From JBBDMU01 sp040878115 (GTDB taxonomy: Bacteria; Bacteroidota; Rhodothermia; Balneolales; Natronogracilivirgulaceae), in contig JBBDMV010000055.1 in the NCBI GenBank assembly GCA_040878115.1, positions 1 through 28,502 on the forward strand: 28,502 nt of DNA, in the 5' to 3' direction. The notes under the pieces are model-generated. The model saw nothing but the letters and a program-made list of their open reading frames with translations, made no database searches and was not told where the DNA came from. Position 1 is the first letter of the stretch. Each line of letters starts with the position of its first letter. Below, in pieces: positions 23,045 to 28,502 of the stretch. Made by a program: the position numbers and the translations under genes.

Positions 23045-24528
23045 TATGAATCGGATAGTAAAATTCGTGAATCATGGTCGAACCGGACCAGAGGGTCACC
23101 GACGTGTTGTACTTTCTTCAGCCAGTTTTCTTTGTTGCTTTCCCTGATATCCGACTCATGCATAGCTATTGGAATGATACGGACCAGCTTTTGTCCCAAC
23201 GCGGCCCTTAATTTCTTCAACATCTTCTCGAAATCAATATCCGCCGACTCCCAGTACTCGACCATGACAATCAGATGCTGCTTGTGATCAATACCTTTAA
23301 AGGCCGATGACACCCGTGCGATGATCTGATCGTCTTCGGCCAAAGTGTTAACGCCGCCAAGTGAGTATACATCTGCTTTACGAATACCGAATCTATAGAG
23401 CACCTTGTCCATATCAATATCATACTCCCCGAAATTCCACATCAGGATGCAGCTTGATGGTATATTGTTGAAGGGTTTCTTATCGCTTTCCGCTACGGGT
23501 TCCCAGTGTCTGGAGTTATCATTTATGCTGCTGTCTGTGTTTATGTACGGCGTATCCATACGCTGTAAAAGCGATTGTCCTTCCTGTGATCTTGTGATGG
23601 CGGAGCCGGTTTTTCTATTAAGTTGAATTTTATAGTATGTGAAAGCGGCAAGTCGCGGAAGAAAACTGTAGGTGACCAGGCTCACCAAGAGGAAAGACCA
23701 CCAGCCACCAAGATCATATGCTGTAGCGCCTTCGGGAATCACCTCCTGCCAGGCCCTGAAGTAGCGTGTATTCTCTATCGTCTCGTAGTCAACCACCGCG
23801 GCAGGAAGCCAGCTTCTCCAGGGGGCGGACATTGTTTCCGTGATAGCGTGCATATGTTGCGGGCCCATATTAAGTGTCGAGCTCCATGAAAAGGCGAGAT
23901 CGGTGGTGATAATGTTGACCATCACCCAAAGAAGAGCGCCTGTTATATACGCGATACCTGCTTTTTGGATGTTTGTTAGAACATAAGCCTGTACCAGGCC
24001 TCCATGACTGTTTATAAATTGGCCGTAAAAATTATGGGCACTGTTCATTTTCTCCCTGTTTTTGTACGACAGCCATCCGGCAAACATCCCCAGCATAGAT
24101 TCCCAGAACCGGATTATACTACCTTCGGCGGGCCCGGCTTTTATATAGGTGCGGACCCATTGCATTATTACAGAAATCAGTAGCAGACCGAAGGGCATAA
24201 TGACAAACAGCAACAGGACCGGAAGGATGTTTATCGGCCTTTCACCGTCATAGTAAAAGGCTAGTCCGGCCGCGCCGATTCCAATAAGAAAAAAGGCTGT
24301 CACTGCCACCCATGAAAATAACGTCAGCCCGTCGCTGTAACGTTTCGCTTCATCCCGGATGTCATCGTTGCAAGGTCCATGGAACCATTTAGCTACTTTC
24401 TCTAAATCGGATAGTTCTCTCACATCCTCACGCAACCCGAATTCCCGGTCTCTCTTGCGGATGATATCGTCTTCCGCCCTTCGCTTTTCCGCGAGTTTTA
24501 ATCCGATGAGGATTTCTATTTTGTTCAT
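23044..24528 (-). CDS. Membrane protein of the DUF2868 type, partner of the GTPase
   Basis: 494 aa. Four membrane segments lie at about 68-92, 99-126, 186-212 and 275-297. A basic N-terminal helix (about 10-45) and a large C-terminal soluble domain (about 365-494) are on the cytosolic side, if the basic N-terminus is inside. The C-terminal domain has a Rossmann-like strand pattern (LIVMVEYWESADIDFEKMLKKL, split here as LIVMVEYWES then ADIDFEKMLKKL, and RIIPIAMHESD). It resembles DUF2868 proteins by this layout and by being the upstream partner of a DUF3482 GTPase. It is the first gene of the pair; 275 bp separate it from the divergent protease fusion gene. Function unknown. Confidence 0.75.
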   Translation of the reverse strand: MNKIEILIGLKLAEKRRAEDDIIRKRDREFGLREDVRELSDLEKVAKWFHGPCNDDIRDEAKRYSDGLTLFSWVAVTAFFLIGIGAAGLAFYYDGERPINILPVLLLFVIMPFGLLLISVIMQWVRTYIKAGPAEGSIIRFWESMLGMFAGWLSYKNREKMNSAHNFYGQFINSHGGLVQAYVLTNIQKAGIAYITGALLWVMVNIITTDLAFSWSSTLNMGPQHMHAITETMSAPWRSWLPAAVVDYETIENTRYFRAWQEVIPEGATAYDLGGWWSFLLVSLVTYSFLPRLAAFTYYKIQLNRKTGSAITRSQEGQSLLQRMDTPYINTDSSINDNSRHWEPVAESDKKPFNNIPSSCILMWNFGEYDIDMDKVLYRFGIRKADVYSLGGVNTLAEDDQIIARVSSAFKGIDHKQHLIVMVEYWESADIDFEKMLKKLRAALGQKLVRIIPIAMHESDIRESNKENWLKKVQHVGDPLVRFDHDSRILLSDS

Positions 24529-24679
24529 CTGCGCATTGTTCTTGATGCTTAAGCTGTTCCCGATAATTACCTGAAGGAAGGTTACGGGCTTTTTATGATA
24601 GAACTTATTTTAATAATACCAAATTAAAAAAGATTTCCCATCTTTATCATCCCAGGCAACTCCTGCTGTTATAAAGGAT

Positions 24680-24699
24680 CAATTAATGCAAATTAATTG
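24680..24699. promoter_or_regulatory. Perfect palindrome, candidate operator
   Basis: CAATTAAT (24680-24687) and ATTAATTG (24692-24699) are perfect inverted arms around GCAA. AAAGGAT occurs just before (24673) and just after it (about 24702). The site lies 105-124 bases upstream of the protease fusion gene and 150 bases upstream of the divergent membrane-protein gene. The binding protein is unknown. Confidence 0.4.
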
Positions 24700-24803
24700 T
24701 ACAAAGGATTGTTTTTATAGGAGTATAGGTTAGCTTTAGGAGTAGGCAAGAAAACTATATCGCAATCGTGGGTTACCATATAATCTAGAGGGTATAACAG
24801 GCT

Positions 24804-27800
24804 ATGAAATTAAAACGCTGTGCGCTAATATTGGGTATTTTCTTGATTGGTGTTACCCTTACCGCGCCTCCTGTGCTGGGGCAATACTTTGGGCGAAATA
24901 AAGTGCAATACCAGAACTTTGATTTTAGTGAACTCCAGACCAATAACTTCAATATCCTTTTCTATGATGAAGAGGAAGCGATTATACCGGACGTGGCGCG
25001 GATGACTGAGCGTTGGCATTACAGAATATCGAATGCTTTTAACCACACCTTTGCAGAAGGAGAGCGAAAGCCACTCATATTTTACGCTAACGACGCTGAT
25101 TTCCGGCAGACTAACATCGTGCCGGGTTTCATACCCGGAGGCGTGAGAGGCCTTACAGAGCCGTTGCGAGAGCGTGTTGTGATGCCGCTGACTTCCGATC
25201 ATGCCATTAGCCATCAGGTACTGGGCCACGAACTGGTGCACTCATTCCAGTACGATATCGGCTTACGGGAGCCCGGGTTTAGAATGGGTGAACTTCCTCT
25301 TTGGCTGGTGGAAGGTATGGCTGAATATTATTCCCTCGGCATGGAAGATGTGCAAACGTCCATGTTTATGCGCGACGCGATACTCAATGATAACCTGCCT
25401 GATTTCAGTGAAATCTCAAATCAGGCTGAGTATAATCCTTACAGATTTGGCCATTCTTTCATGGCCCATATAGGGGGCACCTACAGTGACCAGGCCGGCA
25501 CCGATTTATTTAAGGCTTCGGGTATGGTGGGCATACCTATGGCCATGGACTCGGTCCTGCTCGACTCTACTGAGGCGGTGTTTGAGGCATGGCATACCAA
25601 TCTTGTAACTTATTATGAGCCTCTCATGGAGAACAGAACGCCCCCTGATGAGGTCGGTGAGCGCGTTCTGGCGCAGGAACTGGGGCACGGACAAATGAAT
25701 ATCGCACCGGCACTGAGTCCGGACGGCCGTTATGTTACTTATTTGTCCGAGAGCTTGCTGTTCCAGTTTGATATGTTTGTTGCCGATGCTGAAACCGGCG
25801 AAGAAGTTGCCAATCTGGGAACCGTTGCCGATAATCCTCATATCGACCAAATACGTTTTTTAACATCCGGAGGGTCCTGGTCCCCCGATGGCCAGCGAGT
25901 TGCTTTTATATCCTTTGCCAAAGGCATTAACAACATATCGATCTGGAATATAGAAACCGGGGAGATTGAAGAAAATATTCGGCTGCCCAGCGTACCGGCC
26001 CTGCAAAACCCGGCATGGTCACCTGACGGAAACAAGATTGCTGTAACGGGAGTCAGTAACGGCTTTGGAAATCTGTACGTATATGATCTGGAAACGGGTG
26101 AAACAGAGCAACTAACCGATGACGTATATACCGTTCTTCAACCAGCCTGGAGCCCCGATGGCAGCATCATTGCCATCTATACCGACGCGCAGCCGGGCGG
26201 AACTGATTTCGAGTCTCTCGACCTCAGGCCGGGAGCCATCGGACTTATTGATGTGGAGACCGGCGAAACCGAATACATCAATCCTTTCGGGCCGGTAACC
26301 CATCATAACCCCCAGTTTTCATCAGATGGAGAGAGTGTTTTTTTCATTGCAGGGCGGGATGGGTTCATGGACGTTTACCGGCATGACCTTATTACCAGAG
26401 AAACCTTTCAGGTAACGAACATTCAGACGGGAGTAACCGGGGTCACTGAATTATCACCAACCCTGGCTGTTTCACGAGATACCGGGCTTATGATGTTTTC
26501 CGTATTCTCTGAAGGCCGGTACAGCATTGCATCGCTGGATGAAAGCGAAACAGAAGGAGTGCCGATTGATTTATCTGCAGAAAATACATCTTCCCCCGGC
26601 GCCATGCTCCCGCCAGTTGACGGGCTTGATGGCCTCGTTGAAACCTACCTGGACAATCCCTCCGCTGGTTTGCCGCCGCTTAATCCATCCTATGATATTA
26701 GTGACCACAATCGGTCTCTTGGCTTTACAAGCGTGATAGGCCCGCAAGCCGGAGTGGGTATCGGCGGAGGTTCAGCTTTTGGAACGCAGGTTGCCGGCGG
26801 CGTTGGTTTTCTGTTCACCGACCTCCTGAATGACCGCAACCTTGGGGTTTCGGTACAAGCACGAGGAACATTCAGGGACATAGGCGGACAGCTTAGTTAT
26901 ATAAACCGGGCCAATCGTTTCAATTATGGTGCGGCGGCAGGACGCACCCCGCTGTTGTATACCACCTCGTTTTTGGAAGTCGATCAGGAAACAGGAAATC
27001 CGATGCTCAACCGTGTTGTTGAGCGCATTCATATTGATCAGGCCAATCTGATGTCTGAATATCCTGTTTCCAGGACGAGGCGATGGGAGCTTTCCCTCGG
27101 CGTTTCACGGTATGGTTTTGGACGAAGGTCCGACCAATATCTGTTGGACCAAACCGGTAGTATCGTTCTTGACCGCGAGCGGGTTGAACTTGATGCCCCC
27201 GATGATCTTTATTTTGCAACGGGATCTCTTGCCTATGTGACTGATTTTTCCCATGTCGGCTTCACTTCACCACTTGCGGGCGGACGTTCCCGTTATCAGG
27301 TATCACCACGAATCGGGACCTCCCGGTACGTAAGTGTGATGGCTGATGCCCGGCGTTACCTGCTGGCAGGGCCGATTACATTCGCCGGCCGGCTCATGCA
27401 CCTCGGCAATTACGGGGCTGATCAGGATGACGCGTTCGCCACGGAGTATCTTGGATACGCCTATTCTCCGTCCTACGTGAGAGGCTATAGTTTCGCTTCC
27501 TTTGCTCCCGAGGAATGTCCCGGACAATTCGAAAATTGCCCATCCGTGGATAGGCTGCGCGGCACCCACACTGTATCGGCCAGTGTGGAGGTCAGACTGC
27601 CGTTTCTGGGAATTGAAGAGCTCGGCCTGATCAACTTCCCCTGGGTTCCGACAGACCTTGCCATATTTGGCGACGCCGGTTTGGCATGGTCAGCGGACGA
27701 TACCCCCGAGCTTCGCTTTGATAGGGATTCCAACGAGCGTATACCCGTCTTCAGCGCGGGCGTATCTTCGCGTTTCAACCTGCTGGGGGCTTTAGTAATC

Positions 27801-27878
27801 GAGTTGTATTATGCCTATCCGTTCCAGCGGCCGGAACGCGGCGGTCATTTTGGATTGCAATTTATTCCCGGATGGTAG
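24804..27878 (+). CDS. Secreted metalloprotease / TolB propeller / beta-barrel fusion
   Basis: 1024 aa. A signal peptide (about 1-26) is followed by a gluzincin-like protease domain of the peptidase-MA type (HELVH, H142-H146, with E170 in WLVEGMAEYYS as third zinc ligand). Five or more PD40/TolB-type propeller blades follow (SPDG repeats at about 310, 355, 405, 450 and 508), and then a glycine- and aromatic-rich C-terminal part (about 640-1024) with alternating beta-strands that looks like an outer-membrane barrel, ending in FIPGW. The whole would sit in the outer membrane with protease and propeller in the periplasm or outside. Such fusions occur, as I recall, in Bacteroidota and relatives. 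The substrate is unknown. The gene is alone, divergent from the GTPase pair. Confidence 0.85.
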   Translation: MKLKRCALILGIFLIGVTLTAPPVLGQYFGRNKVQYQNFDFSELQTNNFNILFYDEEEAIIPDVARMTERWHYRISNAFNHTFAEGERKPLIFYANDADFRQTNIVPGFIPGGVRGLTEPLRERVVMPLTSDHAISHQVLGHELVHSFQYDIGLREPGFRMGELPLWLVEGMAEYYSLGMEDVQTSMFMRDAILNDNLPDFSEISNQAEYNPYRFGHSFMAHIGGTYSDQAGTDLFKASGMVGIPMAMDSVLLDSTEAVFEAWHTNLVTYYEPLMENRTPPDEVGERVLAQELGHGQMNIAPALSPDGRYVTYLSESLLFQFDMFVADAETGEEVANLGTVADNPHIDQIRFLTSGGSWSPDGQRVAFISFAKGINNISIWNIETGEIEENIRLPSVPALQNPAWSPDGNKIAVTGVSNGFGNLYVYDLETGETEQLTDDVYTVLQPAWSPDGSIIAIYTDAQPGGTDFESLDLRPGAIGLIDVETGETEYINPFGPVTHHNPQFSSDGESVFFIAGRDGFMDVYRHDLITRETFQVTNIQTGVTGVTELSPTLAVSRDTGLMMFSVFSEGRYSIASLDESETEGVPIDLSAENTSSPGAMLPPVDGLDGLVETYLDNPSAGLPPLNPSYDISDHNRSLGFTSVIGPQAGVGIGGGSAFGTQVAGGVGFLFTDLLNDRNLGVSVQARGTFRDIGGQLSYINRANRFNYGAAAGRTPLLYTTSFLEVDQETGNPMLNRVVERIHIDQANLMSEYPVSRTRRWELSLGVSRYGFGRRSDQYLLDQTGSIVLDRERVELDAPDDLYFATGSLAYVTDFSHVGFTSPLAGGRSRYQVSPRIGTSRYVSVMADARRYLLAGPITFAGRLMHLGNYGADQDDAFATEYLGYAYSPSYVRGYSFASFAPEECPGQFENCPSVDRLRGTHTVSASVEVRLPFLGIEELGLINFPWVPTDLAIFGDAGLAWSADDTPELRFDRDSNERIPVFSAGVSSRFNLLGALVIELYYAYPFQRPERGGHFGLQFIPGW

Positions 27879-27970
27879 TTTTACATAATCCATCCTAAGA
27901 AAAAAAACCACAATGCGAGCGTTACGGGTTGCGTTTAGCTGTCCGTGCCTAAATGAGGTTGACAGAAATA

Positions 27971-28375
27971 TCAAGTATTGGCATTGAGGGCATGAACTAC
28001 TTCTTCCGGTGGACGGATGGGGCGGCCGTTTTTCATAAAAACAGCCGTTACCTTACCTTTAAGGGCAAGGGTATTGGAGGGTTGTTTGTAGATGTCCTGC
28101 CAGAACACGAATCGCAGGCTTCCGACCTGCTCAGCCAGTACCCGCACCACAAAACGGTCACCATCCACCAGGGGCTGTTTGTATTCCAGCTCTATTTTGT
28201 GGACCACGGCATCGGTGCCCTGTTCGTGCAGTTTCACGAAATCGAGGCCGATATGTTTTAGAAATTCGTGACGTGTATGTTCCAGGTAATTCTGGTATAC
28301 CGCATTATTAACTACGCCTTGCACATCCAGTTCATAATCCCTGACAGAGAATTCCAGTTCGTATTGATATTCCAT
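27971..28375 (-). CDS. YbgC/FadM-like acyl-CoA thioesterase
   Basis: 134 aa, the normal size of a 4HBT hot-dog thioesterase. VRDYELDVQGVVNNAVYQNY (11-30) is the family's active-site segment with D17 as the catalytic acid; the following LEHTRHEFL helix and the central ELEYKQPLVDGD strand are also typical. It hydrolyses short or medium acyl-CoA or acyl-ACP in the cytosol; the substrate is unknown. It is convergent with the protease fusion gene, with 92 bp between them. The 127 bp upstream to the window edge hold no recognised element. Confidence 0.9.
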   Translation of the reverse strand: MEYQYELEFSVRDYELDVQGVVNNAVYQNYLEHTRHEFLKHIGLDFVKLHEQGTDAVVHKIELEYKQPLVDGDRFVVRVLAEQVGSLRFVFWQDIYKQPSNTLALKGKVTAVFMKNGRPIRPPEEVVHALNANT

Positions 28376-28502
28376 TTAATCTATTCTATTTGGGGTAGAG
28401 GGTAATTCTCGCCATCAATAATAACCAATTATCGTGTAGTAATACAGTTGGGAATTACGAATTCGATGATACCCTGCATCATCTACGTATTTGATATTTT
28501 TT

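Noticed and set aside
22709..23287. 192-aa plus-strand frame
   Set aside because: It is opposite the GTPase and its partner, crossing their junction, and has no recognisable motif.

Overview
The window looks like a chromosomal segment of a member of the Bacteroidota or the closely related Balneolota/Rhodothermota. This is inferred from the gene set (CrtY-type lycopene cyclase, HisKA_2-type sensor kinase, DsbD plus a thioredoxin lipoprotein, an outer-membrane protease/propeller/barrel fusion), from the mostly weak Shine-Dalgarno sequences, and from intergenic regions full of small hairpin repeats. No rRNA, tRNA, CRISPR array, prophage or transposase gene was recognised. No genus is proposed.

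Layout. Positions 1-647 hold about four units of a hairpin repeat array, 3' of a probably exported MsrA on the minus strand (648-1286). A plus-strand run of three glycosyltransferases follows (1514-5084): a polytopic GT2, a soluble GT2 overlapping it by 4 bp, and a GT4. A 720-bp gene-free stretch rich in inverted repeats leads to a PIG-L/LmbE deacetylase (5807-6511) and a DUF433/PIN-like toxin-antitoxin pair (6696-7258). On the minus strand come CrtY (7273-8430) and a D-threonine-aldolase/D-serine-dehydratase-like enzyme (8614-9708), separated by two kinds of tandem repeat. After 600 bp of hairpin repeats lies a periplasmic thiol-redox pair: a thioredoxin lipoprotein and DsbD (10317-12764). 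A second toxin-antitoxin-like pair with a zeta/P-loop toxin is at 13137-14093, followed by an RluA-family pseudouridine synthase (minus) divergent from uvrC (15058-16908).

The second half holds less familiar genes. Two 70-residue paralogues (16934-17146 minus and 19686-19898 plus) bracket a PAS sensor kinase with a degraded ATPase domain and an AEC-family transporter. Then come an orphan 142-aa protein, MsrB (minus), and an orphan 95-aa protein. An overlapping minus-strand pair follows, a membrane protein and a GTPase that resemble the DUF2868/DUF3482 pair known from proteobacteria. Last are a 1024-aa secreted metalloprotease/TolB-propeller/beta-barrel fusion and a YbgC-like thioesterase.

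How the genes work together: the strongest functional units are the glycosyltransferase run, the DsbD/lipoprotein pair (which could supply reductant to exported thiol enzymes, possibly including MsrA), the GTPase/membrane-protein pair, and the two toxin-antitoxin modules. The most unusual items are the covarying hairpin array, the new 70-aa protein family next to the pseudo-kinase-like sensor, and the GTPase/membrane pair. Family names come from motif recognition and memory only; no database search was made.
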